Assembly (NCBI GenBank): GCA_026418695.1
Contig: JAOAAU010000007.1
Coordinates: 47,818 to 111,817 of the forward strand
DNA: 64,000 bases
Direction of reading: 5' to 3'
From: Clostridia bacterium
GTDB lineage: Bacteria > Bacillota > Clostridia > Acetivibrionales > JAFADI01
The notes beneath the pieces were generated by a model. It did not search any database. It had not been told where the DNA came from and was given only the letters and a program-made list of their open reading frames with translations. Position 1 is the stretch's first letter; each line of letters starts with the position of its first letter. A program made the translations under genes and the position numbers. Below are positions 23,674 to 32,466 of this stretch, in pieces.

Positions 23674-24795
23674 ATGCAAGCACAAAGCTTTCAGAAGGAT
23701 TGGTCGGTAAAAATGGCGGACTCCGCGATGTCATGCCCCTCAAAATATATGGAAAAGTGGTGCTATGAGTTTGGCTTGATTCTAAAAGCTATTGAAACCG
23801 TTTGGAGCAAAACAGGGGATGACAAATACTATCGATATATCAAAGAGAATGTGGACAGGTTTGTAGATTCTGAGGGCAAAATTGATGAATATGATCCTGG
23901 CGAGCTCAATCTGGATCATGTCAATCCAGGTAAAGTCCTTCTTCTATTATATAATGAAACCCATGATGAACGGTATAAGAAAGCCGCAGATATCTTGCGG
24001 GATCAGCTGAACCGTCAGCCACGCAACTTGCAGGGCGGCTTCTGGCATAAGAGAATTTATCCTCATCAGATGTGGCTGGATGGGGTTTATATGAGTTCTC
24101 CTTTCTATGCCCAGTATGCACTGATGTTTGATGAAACCATAGCTTTTGATGATATTGCCAACCAGGTCATTCTGCTTGCAGACAATGCCAAGGACCCCAA
24201 TACCGGCCTTCTATATCATGCCTGGGATGAAAGCAAGGGAATGAAGTGGGCGGATGATTGCACAGGCTGTTCACCGAATTTCTGGGGAAGAGCCATGGGC
24301 TGGTACGCCATGGCCTTGGTGGATATATTGGACTACTTCCCAGCAGAGCATGTCCAAAGGGAGAAAATCATCAATATTCTCCGTAATCTCATCAATGCAC
24401 TCATATCTGTGCAGGATAAAGCTACAGGTGTATGGTACCAGGTTGTCGATAAAGGTACAAAAAAAGGAAACTATCTTGAAGCATCCGCATCCTGTATGTT
24501 TACATATGCTCTGGCCAAAAGCATTCGCATGGGATATATCGATTCTTCCTATAAGAATGTTGCTATAAAAGCCTTTAAAGGCATTCTTAAAGAGTTTGTT
24601 GAAACGGATGAGAAAGGCATGGTTGATCTAAAAAATGTTTGCAGTGTGGCAGGTCTTGGAGGTAATCCCTATCGTGACGGGTCTTTTGAATATTATATCA
24701 GCGAACCGGTAGCGGTCAACGACTATAAAGGTTATGGTCCATTGATCCTTGCCAGCGTCGAGATTGAAAGGCTTGAGGGATGTTGCCATGAATAA
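23674..24795 (+). CDS. GH105 family unsaturated rhamnogalacturonyl hydrolase (YteR/YesR-like)
   Basis: A 373-aa (alpha/alpha)6-barrel protein of the GH105/GH88-like clan. Family segments are NLDHVNPGKVLLLLY, GGFWHKRIYPHQMWLDGVYMSSPFYAQYA (about 120-150, with the probable catalytic Asp in WLDGVYM), and DDCTGCSPNFWGRAMGWYAMALVDILDYFP (about 192-222). It removes the unsaturated galacturonyl residue from the end of rhamnogalacturonan oligosaccharides left by lyases. No signal peptide is seen, so it is cytoplasmic. The start has GGGAGG six bases upstream. Its stop overlaps the GH28 start by 8 nt, so the two are co-translated. Confidence 0.93.
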   Translation: MQAQSFQKDWSVKMADSAMSCPSKYMEKWCYEFGLILKAIETVWSKTGDDKYYRYIKENVDRFVDSEGKIDEYDPGELNLDHVNPGKVLLLLYNETHDERYKKAADILRDQLNRQPRNLQGGFWHKRIYPHQMWLDGVYMSSPFYAQYALMFDETIAFDDIANQVILLADNAKDPNTGLLYHAWDESKGMKWADDCTGCSPNFWGRAMGWYAMALVDILDYFPAEHVQREKIINILRNLINALISVQDKATGVWYQVVDKGTKKGNYLEASASCMFTYALAKSIRMGYIDSSYKNVAIKAFKGILKEFVETDEKGMVDLKNVCSVAGLGGNPYRDGSFEYYISEPVAVNDYKGYGPLILASVEIERLEGCCHE

Positions 24796-26092
24796 AGGAT
24801 CCCTTTCAACGGTTTATGATATTACTTCATTCGGAGCATTATCTGACGGTAAGACTTCGTGTTCGAAAGCTTTCCGTCAAGCAATTGCCGCTGCTGTCCA
24901 AAACGGCGGAGGAACTGTGTATGTCCCGGCAGGAACTTATCAGACAGGTCCCATTCAAATGGAAAGCAATATCACACTTTTTCTGGATGCAGGCGCACGA
25001 CTTATCTTCAGTACTATCAAGGAGGATTATCCTGTGATCACCTCTCGCTGGGAAGGTGCTGAGGGTTTAACGTATATGCCCATGATTTATGGCAAGAATG
25101 TTGAAAATGTTTCCATTACCGGTTATGGGACCCTCGATGGGCAGGGAGAAGCCTGGTGGAAACCCTTTAGAGAACGTACACTGGACCATCCGAGACCAAG
25201 GTTTGTCAGTTTTGAAGACTCCTCCAGAGTTTTGATTGAGGGTATCCATCTGATTAATTCTCCTTCCTGGACCCTCAACCCTGTCCGCTGCAGCAATGTA
25301 ACCATTGATAAAGTCACCATCAATAATCCTCCGGATTCTCCCAATACGGATGGTATCAACCCGGATTCTTGCAAGAACGTACATATTTCCAACTGCCATG
25401 TGGATGTTGGAGACGATTGTATCACAATAAAATCAGGCACAGAAAGAAGTACTTACAAAGTAAGCTGTGAAAATATCACTGTCACCAATTGTACCTTGGT
25501 ACATGGTCATGGTGGTGTAGTCATCGGCAGCGAAATGAGCGGCGGTGTAAGAAATGTTGTTATCTCCAATTGCGTTTTTGAAGGAACGGATAGAGGTATC
25601 CGACTCAAGACACGAAGAGGTAGAGGCGGGATCGTTGAGGATCTGAGAATCAATAACCTGGTGATGAAGGACGTCATGTGCCCCATTGTCATGCACCAAT
25701 ATTACTTCTGCGGTGAAGGCGGAAAGGAACAGATTGTTTGGGATAAGGCTCCCTACCCTATTACAGAGGCAACTCCTGTTTTCAGAAGTATCCATTTCAG
25801 CAACATCACTGCAAAGAATGCTCATGCTGCCGCAGCTTTTATTTATGGACTTTCCGAGATGCCCATTGAAGATCTTTCCTTTGATCATATTTCCATTTCT
25901 ATGGCTGAAGATGCAATTCCGGGAATACCCGCCATGATGAACGGTGTTGATCCAGTAGTCAAGATGGGTTTCTTTTGCTGCAACGTAAAGGACGTGAGTT
26001 TCAGTCATGTAACCATCAAGGGGCATGAAGGAGCCGCCTTTCAGGTGAAGAATTCCAAAAAAGTTGTATTCATTTCATGTACTGAGGAGTAG
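24788..26092 (+). CDS. GH28 family polygalacturonase-like glycoside hydrolase
   Basis: About 434 aa from ATG 24788, which overlaps the GH105 stop (ATGAATAA) and has GAGGGA upstream. The track's start 39 nt earlier is unsupported. The right-handed beta-helix carries all GH28 catalytic signatures: NTDGINPDSC (about 185), GDDCITIKSG (about 207), GHGGVVIGSEMSGG (about 239) and RGIRLKTRRGRGG (about 268). There is no signal peptide, so it probably trims short galacturonate or rhamnogalacturonan oligosaccharides inside the cell. The coupled GH105 gene suggests that both act on imported rhamnogalacturonan or pectin fragments, delivered perhaps by the ABC importer at 31-34 kb. Confidence 0.95.
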   Translation: MNKGSLSTVYDITSFGALSDGKTSCSKAFRQAIAAAVQNGGGTVYVPAGTYQTGPIQMESNITLFLDAGARLIFSTIKEDYPVITSRWEGAEGLTYMPMIYGKNVENVSITGYGTLDGQGEAWWKPFRERTLDHPRPRFVSFEDSSRVLIEGIHLINSPSWTLNPVRCSNVTIDKVTINNPPDSPNTDGINPDSCKNVHISNCHVDVGDDCITIKSGTERSTYKVSCENITVTNCTLVHGHGGVVIGSEMSGGVRNVVISNCVFEGTDRGIRLKTRRGRGGIVEDLRINNLVMKDVMCPIVMHQYYFCGEGGKEQIVWDKAPYPITEATPVFRSIHFSNITAKNAHAAAAFIYGLSEMPIEDLSFDHISISMAEDAIPGIPAMMNGVDPVVKMGFFCCNVKDVSFSHVTIKGHEGAAFQVKNSKKVVFISCTEE

Positions 26093-26094
26093 TA

Positions 26095-26129
26095 AATACC
26101 CTCTACCAAAAGTATTGATAGAGGGTATT
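26095..26129. terminator. Bidirectional terminator between GH28 and isomerase genes
   Basis: AATACCCTCTA and TAGAGGGTATT are perfect 11-bp arms with a 13-nt loop, 2 nt after the GH28 stop and 21 nt after the convergent isomerase stop. U-runs are short on both sides. Confidence 0.75.
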
Positions 26130-26149
26130 GAAAATTACGGCATTATTCT

Positions 26150-26986
26150 TCAAACCCTTTCATAGATCCCTTTTAAATATGCAATCCCCTCATCCATGAT
26201 ATCAACTTTTGCATCTTCCATGAGGATATTGCAGTAGGGCTTCCTCTGCTTCAACAGCCCAAACAAAAGCTCATAGTTCAGCAGACCTTTTCCTGCTTGG
26301 ACTGAGCGGACCACCTGCTCCTCAATCACAAAATCCTTTGCATGAAGCGCAACAATTCGATCACCAAACATGTCAAAGGAATCACAAATCACTTTCTCCT
26401 GATTTTCATAATTCTCTATGGAAATCAGATTGACGGGATCAAATACGATCTGCAAATGGTTGGATTGAATCTCTTGAAGAACCCTGGCTACCCTCTCCGG
26501 TGACTGTGTAACATAGCGGGTCACCCCCTCAATCCCCACAAAGACTCCAAATTTTTCGGCTTCCTCCACTAGCTCCTTTACACTCTCCAGTAAAATCCGA
26601 AAAGCATTTTTCCCGTGGTTTTCAGGGTGAAAAGAAAAGTCCGCATTTAGGGAACCTGTCTCAGTTGCGATAACACTACATCCGAAATCCCGCGCATACC
26701 GGATATGCTCCTTAAACCGCTCAATTTGAAGCCTTCTTTCTTCCTTATCCGGATGAACAGGATTGATGTAGCATCCAAGGACCGCAATCTGTATTCCGTA
26801 CCGATCAAAGGTTTTCCCTATATGATACGCCATTCCCGGGTTTAGTCTTCCAAGACCCGCTTCCAGACCTGCAATCGATTTCGAAAGCGCCAACTGAATA
26901 CAGCGGAAGCCCTTTTGAGATATTTTTTTAGCCAGTTCTTCTACTGGTAGTTTTCCAAAATCATGAGCACGAACCCCTAGTCTCAT
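26150..26986 (-). CDS. Sugar phosphate isomerase/epimerase-like TIM-barrel protein
   Basis: A 278-aa protein of the xylose-isomerase-like TIM-barrel superfamily (AP endonuclease 2 family). It starts with MRLGVRAHDFGKLPVEELAKKISQKGFRCIQLAL. Probable metal-ligand strands are VFVGIEGVTRYV, LQIVFDPVNLIS, IVALHAKDF and CNILMEDA. The start has GGAG. Such proteins isomerise or epimerise sugars or sugar acids, and the exact substrate cannot be told. It lies downstream of the third YesM/YesN pair and convergent with the pectin hydrolases, so a role with galacturonate or rhamnose derivatives is likely. It could be a uronate or tagaturonate epimerase or isomerase; this is inference. Confidence 0.85.
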   Translation of the reverse strand: MRLGVRAHDFGKLPVEELAKKISQKGFRCIQLALSKSIAGLEAGLGRLNPGMAYHIGKTFDRYGIQIAVLGCYINPVHPDKEERRLQIERFKEHIRYARDFGCSVIATETGSLNADFSFHPENHGKNAFRILLESVKELVEEAEKFGVFVGIEGVTRYVTQSPERVARVLQEIQSNHLQIVFDPVNLISIENYENQEKVICDSFDMFGDRIVALHAKDFVIEEQVVRSVQAGKGLLNYELLFGLLKQRKPYCNILMEDAKVDIMDEGIAYLKGIYERV

Positions 26987-27028
26987 TCACTTCACTCCAT
27001 TCTCAAATTCCTATCTTTTCAAAGCACC

Positions 27029-27214
27029 GGGGACATTCCTCTACAATTTGCAAAAAATGATCTTTATTCTATAGAAATAACAAGACAAGCTATATAAATA
27101 GAAAAATTATCAATTAGTACAGGACTGTCCCCAACAAATAAAAGTCGTTTCCCTAATTCTTAAAAGATTCAAACCATCAAAACCAACATATCAATTAAAG
27201 AAGGACTGTCCCCC
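27029..27214. repeat. MITE-like segment bounded by RAYT-associated motifs
   Basis: GGGGACATTCCT (27029-27040) faces AGGACTGTCCCC (27121-27132) in inverted order 104 bp apart, followed by another AGGACTGTCCCCC at 27202-27214. The enclosed DNA is AT-rich with no ORF. The layout resembles a small non-autonomous element that could be moved in trans by the RAYT protein encoded 5 kb away. The last motif ends 3 bp before the YesN stop codon. Confidence 0.5.
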
Positions 27215-27216
27215 TT

Positions 27217-28842
27217 CTACTTCCCCATCTTTTTAAACTCCAGCGGAGTGATCCCAACCGTATTCTTGAATATCGTCGAGAAGTACTGCACATTTTGATA
27301 TCCCAGTTCCTCGCAGATCTCATAGATCTTCTTCGTACTGTTTTTCAAAAGTTCCTTGGCCATTTCCATCTTCACATTCCGTACATACTCTACAAACTGA
27401 ATCCCGGTTTCCTCCTTAAAGATTCGGCTCAAGTACGACGGGTTCAAATTAACGTGTTCCGCAACCTCTCCCAGCGAAATATCCTTATTGCAATGCTTCT
27501 TAATATACTCTACAGCGGAATGAATGACATTGCTGGACCGGGCAGTTTTTTTGTCATTAATGGCAGCACACGCTCTTGCTACAAGATCGCTGTACCATTT
27601 TTCAACTTCCTCCAAGGTTTGTTTCTTGAATAACTCTCCGTACAAGTGTACCGGAGTATCATATAATTGCTCAGGGAGAATATTCATTTCATAAATCGTT
27701 CTCAGCAGAACAGACAGCAGATGGCAGTAAACCTGTTGAATATAATAATAGGGAATGCTTTTGCACTTGATCAGCTGCGAAATCTTACTGTCAATCAGCT
27801 TCAGTACTTCCTCCGCTTTTCCTGTCGACAGCACGTTCTGGACGTTGGTCAGGATCTCGCTTAAGTCAATAAACAAGTGGGCATGCTTCATCTCTTTCAT
27901 TTCTAAATGATCAATGTACAAAACGGCATTATTTCCGTAAACAAGCCTGTAATTTAGAGCCTTAACCGCTTCCTGATAGGAAAGGGAGGCATCCTTCAAC
28001 GAAGGGTAAATCCTCCCCACTCCGGCACTTACAGATATCATTGTATCACGCCGCATGGTATTTTTAATTGTTTCTGCCGTGAGTGTGATGTCCTTGATGG
28101 TAGCTGCACGGTCAGAAGAGGCATTAAAGATTGTCACGACTTCGCTGTTATAGCTTTGAAAGATGGTTCTTTTATAACAAGTTGGCAGCAGCTCCTTGAT
28201 CATCTCAGCAATCCGAAGGTGGAGGATCTGGGTGCTCTTTTCAAAGAATTCTTCCGAAGTTTCTTCCAGATTGTCTATTGTACATACAAAAACCCCGGTA
28301 GGACCTTCATCGATGTCAATGCCATATGTTGCAAACTGCTTCTTATAATCACCGCTCAGTCTGGTTTTTCCCATAATCAGACTGTTATGATAATGCTCTC
28401 TCAATATGGGCAAATTACTGTTATACAGCTCTTCCAGCCTGCTTTTATTCTCCTTTTCCAGTCTTTCCTGAAGGATTTTATCCCTTGCTTTCAAGACCTC
28501 CTCAATGACTTTCTGCTTTTTAAGAGGCTTGGTGATATAGGATAGAACCCCCAGTGAAATCGCTTCTTGGGCAAAGTCAAACTGTTCATAAGCACTGATC
28601 AGAATCATCTGGACTTCAGGACGCAGTTTCTTGACTTCTCTCAAGAGCTCAAGACCATTAAGACCAGGCATTTTTATATCGGTGATCACGATATCCGCAC
28701 AAAGGTTCCGTACCATCTCCAAGGCCTCAATCCCGTTGTGCGCAGCGCCCACTACTTCGATCTCAAAGCTTTTCCAGTCAATGCTTTCCTTCAATCCGTC
28801 CAATATGATCTGTTCGTCATCCGCAATAATCATTCTCAACAT
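27217..28842 (-). CDS. YesN-type response regulator with AraC DNA-binding domain
   Basis: A 541-aa regulator with a receiver (D8, D9, D55 in DIVITDIKMPG, switch Lys in YITKPLKKQ), a linker region of about 300 aa and a C-terminal AraC domain (ISLGEVAEHVNLNPSYLSRIFKEETGIQFVEYV, then LGYQNVQYFSTIFKNTVGITPLEFKKMGK). Its ATG overlaps the stop of the upstream kinase by 7 nt (ATGTTGA) and has GGAGG seven bases upstream. It should be phosphorylated by that kinase and activate the ABC importer upstream and perhaps the pectin hydrolases. Confidence 0.94.
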   Translation of the reverse strand: MLRMIIADDEQIILDGLKESIDWKSFEIEVVGAAHNGIEALEMVRNLCADIVITDIKMPGLNGLELLREVKKLRPEVQMILISAYEQFDFAQEAISLGVLSYITKPLKKQKVIEEVLKARDKILQERLEKENKSRLEELYNSNLPILREHYHNSLIMGKTRLSGDYKKQFATYGIDIDEGPTGVFVCTIDNLEETSEEFFEKSTQILHLRIAEMIKELLPTCYKRTIFQSYNSEVVTIFNASSDRAATIKDITLTAETIKNTMRRDTMISVSAGVGRIYPSLKDASLSYQEAVKALNYRLVYGNNAVLYIDHLEMKEMKHAHLFIDLSEILTNVQNVLSTGKAEEVLKLIDSKISQLIKCKSIPYYYIQQVYCHLLSVLLRTIYEMNILPEQLYDTPVHLYGELFKKQTLEEVEKWYSDLVARACAAINDKKTARSSNVIHSAVEYIKKHCNKDISLGEVAEHVNLNPSYLSRIFKEETGIQFVEYVRNVKMEMAKELLKNSTKKIYEICEELGYQNVQYFSTIFKNTVGITPLEFKKMGK

Positions 28843-30659
28843 AAGATTTCCTCCGGCACATTTACAGCATTTGCAGGTATGATAATTGTCACCTTGGTCC
28901 CCGCCCCCTGCGTACTTCTGACAGTGAGGCCATACTCCTCACCGTAATGCAGCTTAATACGCTTATTGATATTTGCCAGAGCGTAATAGTTGTCTGCTTC
29001 CGTTTTTCCACCCTCAAGAAAGTGTGCAATATTTTCAAGAGTATCCGGATTGATTCCAACCCCATTGTCTTCAATGGTGAAAAATACTCTGTCCTCAATC
29101 TTTATCCCTTTCACCTGGATCAGACTTTCCTCCGGCTTTGGCTCAATCCCATGGCAAATAGCGTTTTCCACCAGTGGCTGCAGCATAAAATTGGGGATCA
29201 ACATATCCATGATCTCATCATCAAAGTCAAAAGTACACTCAAAACGATTCCTGAAACGGATTCTTTGGATCTGAACATAGTTTTTCAACTGCTCCATGGT
29301 ATCCGCTACTGTAATAAAATCCTTTCCAGCATTGAGGCTTTTTTTAAAGTAGCCGGACACGGAATCCACAAGAACTTCCAGTTCGCTGTACCGTTCCAGC
29401 TGGATGAGCCAGTTCATGTTATCAAAAATGTTATAAATAAAGTGCGGGTTGATTTTCGACTGCAGGAGCTTTAGTTCCGCATCCTTCTGCAGGAGCTTCT
29501 GTTCGTATAGTTCTCCGAATAGGGTCTTGATTCTGTTCACCATACTGTTGAAGCTGGCGTACATGTATCCGAATTCGTCTTTTTCATTATGCTGGATATT
29601 AATATTAAAATTACCCTTTTCAACTTCCTTCATGGAAAGGATCAGCTTTTTCAATTTTCTGTAGACCTTCTCCGAAAGAAGAATAATCAATATCAGTGCC
29701 GTAATGGTATTCATCAAAAGAAACAGCATCAGGATATAGTCTCTCAGTTCCGACATCTGCTGGGTGGAGGTATTGGCGGGCACCACCGAAACAAACTTCC
29801 ATCCGGAGTATTCAGAGGTCTCATAGACTAAAACATATTCTTCCCCATTGATATTGCAGAGCAATTCACCGCTGTCTTTATTCATCAGCGTCTTGAATCC
29901 TTCAATCTGAGCGACTGAATTCTGGTGCTTCTCTGAGAAAACGCCAATAATCCTGTTGCCTTCACTGTCTAGAATCATGCTGCTGGAATCAGGGTTTCCC
30001 TGAATGATTGTTTTTAACTCGTATTTATCCAGGTTAATGGCTACTACGCCGGCTTTTGATCCCTTGGACAATATGTACAACGGCCGAACCAGCGTAACCT
30101 GCTCATAATTTCGATTGGACATAAAATTTAGTTTTTTTCTGTAATTGTCTGTAAAAGCAAACCTTGCACTGCTCTGCTGGAGTTGAGTGAAGTAATCTCT
30201 GCTGGATTCCTCAAGACTTGAGAACATGCCGTAATCAGAGGTAATTAGTTTACCCTCTTTTTTGATAAACAGGTCGATGGAGGCAACTCTGCTTACGGTA
30301 TTGGTAACAATCCCCTGCAAGGCCTCTACAATCTCCTTGTTCATGGTATAATACTCCGGATTCTCCTCCAGTTCGGAGTCAAGGCGTCTTTGAATCAGTG
30401 AATTATTCTGGGCTACATCAGCCGTATATTCCATGCTTTCGAGAATCATGTCCACATATTCACGGGTTTTTATGACACTGCTTTTGCTTTCCTTGATTAC
30501 AATCTGACGGATGTTGGAAGAATATAACCTGTAAAAGACCGAATTGAAGATAAAAAACACGATTACAACGATGATAAAGAAGTAAGCGATAATCTTCTTT
30601 TTGGTTGCAAATATCTTATAATCATTTTTACCTTGTTTGTTTTTTACGCGGTTGAGCAT
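28836..30659 (-). CDS. YesM-type sensor histidine kinase
   Basis: A 607-aa kinase with TM1 at about 22-42, a Cache-type extracytoplasmic sensor (about 43-295), TM2 at about 298-320 and a HAMP linker (about 322-375, MKEVEKGNFNINIQHNEKDEFGYM). LLQSKINPHFIYNIFDNMNWL lies near 400, and the ATPase has PLVENAICHGIEP and DNGVGI. It has AGGAGG upstream. It follows the lipoprotein gene of an LplBC-type importer. In B. subtilis and Clostridia such kinases sense extracellular oligosaccharides, often the cargo of the neighbouring importer, here probably a pectin fragment. Confidence 0.93.
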   Translation of the reverse strand: MLNRVKNKQGKNDYKIFATKKKIIAYFFIIVVIVFFIFNSVFYRLYSSNIRQIVIKESKSSVIKTREYVDMILESMEYTADVAQNNSLIQRRLDSELEENPEYYTMNKEIVEALQGIVTNTVSRVASIDLFIKKEGKLITSDYGMFSSLEESSRDYFTQLQQSSARFAFTDNYRKKLNFMSNRNYEQVTLVRPLYILSKGSKAGVVAINLDKYELKTIIQGNPDSSSMILDSEGNRIIGVFSEKHQNSVAQIEGFKTLMNKDSGELLCNINGEEYVLVYETSEYSGWKFVSVVPANTSTQQMSELRDYILMLFLLMNTITALILIILLSEKVYRKLKKLILSMKEVEKGNFNINIQHNEKDEFGYMYASFNSMVNRIKTLFGELYEQKLLQKDAELKLLQSKINPHFIYNIFDNMNWLIQLERYSELEVLVDSVSGYFKKSLNAGKDFITVADTMEQLKNYVQIQRIRFRNRFECTFDFDDEIMDMLIPNFMLQPLVENAICHGIEPKPEESLIQVKGIKIEDRVFFTIEDNGVGINPDTLENIAHFLEGGKTEADNYYALANINKRIKLHYGEEYGLTVRSTQGAGTKVTIIIPANAVNVPEEILC

Positions 30660-30840
30660 TATTAACCTCCTGAGTGGAGCTGAGAAAACAGATTGATTTT
30701 ATTTCACCCTGAACTGAAATATTGAAATGCATTTGGCTGTTTTTTACTACACTTTAATCATACAATAAATCATCGGACATGGCAAAGGTGTTTTATGAAA
30801 GCAGTTGGCTGATAAAGCAAAGGGAAAAGCCCTAAAATAA

Positions 30841-30876
30841 ATTACAGGATAGGGGAACTTCCCCCTACCCTGTAAT
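30841..30876 (-). terminator. Hairpin after the sugar-binding lipoprotein gene
   Basis: ATTACAGGATAGGGG pairs with CCCCCTACCCTGTAAT (one bulge and a 5-nt loop), 13 nt after the lipoprotein stop; on the minus strand it is followed by TTATTTTAGG. The U-run is weak, so it may be a partial terminator or attenuator separating transporter genes from the kinase and regulator genes. Confidence 0.65.
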
Positions 30877-30889
30877 CATGAAATATCGC

Positions 30890-32392
30890 TTATTTGTTCA
30901 ACTGGCTGAGCATTTCATCCCCGTTGATGCTCTTCCAGAATGCTTCATATTCAGCATATCCTTTATCAACAGTGATGGAACCCATGATAATCTTGGATGC
31001 AATTTCCTCGATCTTCTTCTTGTATGCCGGCTGATTCTTGTCATACAAGGCAGACTTTCCACCCGGAACAACATACCTTGGACCAAGGTGTTTGTTCACT
31101 TCTTCGTTTACCTTCAGCTGCTGCGGAAGCAATTTTTCTGTAGTTGCATCCCACTTGAAGCCATAATCCTTTACCTTCGGGTAGTAGAGGAAGAATTGGT
31201 TAACATCGCATTTATAACCTGAATTCTTAGCTTTATCAGTAGCTTTTACTACACCATTATCAATTGTATAGTGCTTATCTTTAACACCAAGAATTCTGAG
31301 TTTTACGCCTTCTTCACTGAACACATAATATTTGATTACTTCCAATGCTCTTTCAGCTACTTTGGATTTTGCTGAGATCGCCAGAACGTCATTAATCGCT
31401 TCATTGTGATTTCCGCCCTGACCCTTTGGACCTTTCAATTCATAAATCGGAACAAATTCTGTAGGCGCCTTGATCTTTTCACTTTCTGCAGCAAAATAAA
31501 TGAATCTGTTGAAGTAGTCAATGGTGGATGCTGCTTTACCGGAGTAGAGCATTTCTCTGATCTTTGCATTTTCGTTAGTAAGGAATTCCTTATCCCAGAT
31601 CTTATCTTTATACAGCTTATTGATATAGGTTAACGCTTCCTTCATTTCCGGAGTGTTGAAACCATCATAGAATTTACCGTCTTTGTTCTGGCCGATTCCA
31701 AAGTATGCGCCGAAAGGATTTGTAAAGAAAGGCAAGTTGTCAAGGAATTTAGGGAATGTGAACGGTACGATTCCCTTGTCAGCCATCTTCTTCATTTCAT
31801 TATAGAATTCTTCGGTAGTCGGTGTTTCTGACAGCTTAACACCATACTTATCCATCATATCTTTTCTCAGCCAGAGGTTCTTTGTCATCGGAACATACAT
31901 AGGTACACCATGAACCTTGCCTCCAACTGTTACATATTCCATATACTTTTTATCTATCTGTGAGGTGATATCAGGAGCTTTTTTCAACAAATCATCCAAG
32001 GGCATGGTATATCCTCTGGCTGCATAAACCTGCATGTTGTCCATAGCTTTTCTCACAGCGAAAATGTCAGGAATCTGACCGGAAGAAAGCATAACATTGA
32101 GCTTTTCATTATAGCTGCTCTGTGGGGGTGCAATAACTTCCAGATCCGTATTGGTCTTTTCCTCAATGACCTTTTCCACTTCTGCCATCAGTTCAGGGTC
32201 AACCGCTTCGCCGCCCCAACCATTTTGAGACAAGCAGAAGGACAATTTTACTTTTTCTTTAGGTTTCTCCGCTTCTTTTGACGTTTCCTTTTTCTCAGTG
32301 GTGTCAGCAGATTTGGAACCACATCCAGCAAACATAGTGACTGCTAAAGCAACTGCCAGCAACAGTACTATCAGCTTTCTAGCCTTAAACAT
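30890..32392 (-). CDS. ABC transporter sugar-binding lipoprotein (LplA/YtcQ-like)
   Basis: A 500-aa family 1 extracellular solute-binding protein. The signal is MFKARKLIVLLLAVALAVTMFAGC (lipobox FAGC, Cys24), followed by a Lys/Glu-rich linker. The mature part has LDVIAPPQSSYNEKLNVMLSSGQIPDIF-like segments (here LEVIAPPQSSYNEKL), GVPMYVPMTKNLWLRKDMMDKYGVKL and ALTYINKLYKDK. About 500 aa is typical of the LplA/YtcQ group that binds oligosaccharides for LplB/LplC permeases. No ATPase gene is nearby; such importers usually share a common MsmX-type ATPase. Start: GAGGGG with nine bases spacing. Confidence 0.93.
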   Translation of the reverse strand: MFKARKLIVLLLAVALAVTMFAGCGSKSADTTEKKETSKEAEKPKEKVKLSFCLSQNGWGGEAVDPELMAEVEKVIEEKTNTDLEVIAPPQSSYNEKLNVMLSSGQIPDIFAVRKAMDNMQVYAARGYTMPLDDLLKKAPDITSQIDKKYMEYVTVGGKVHGVPMYVPMTKNLWLRKDMMDKYGVKLSETPTTEEFYNEMKKMADKGIVPFTFPKFLDNLPFFTNPFGAYFGIGQNKDGKFYDGFNTPEMKEALTYINKLYKDKIWDKEFLTNENAKIREMLYSGKAASTIDYFNRFIYFAAESEKIKAPTEFVPIYELKGPKGQGGNHNEAINDVLAISAKSKVAERALEVIKYYVFSEEGVKLRILGVKDKHYTIDNGVVKATDKAKNSGYKCDVNQFFLYYPKVKDYGFKWDATTEKLLPQQLKVNEEVNKHLGPRYVVPGGKSALYDKNQPAYKKKIEEIASKIIMGSITVDKGYAEYEAFWKSINGDEMLSQLNK

Positions 32393-32466
32393 ATTTCCTA
32401 ACCCCTCTCATTTTTATTATTATAACAAAATGCGCAGTCTTTTTGGCATTTTATCATTCAAATTTA

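Noticed and set aside
25433-26026. 197-aa reverse ORF opposite the GH28 gene
   Set aside because: The plus strand carries all GH28 catalytic motifs through this region; the reverse frame is low-complexity shadow.
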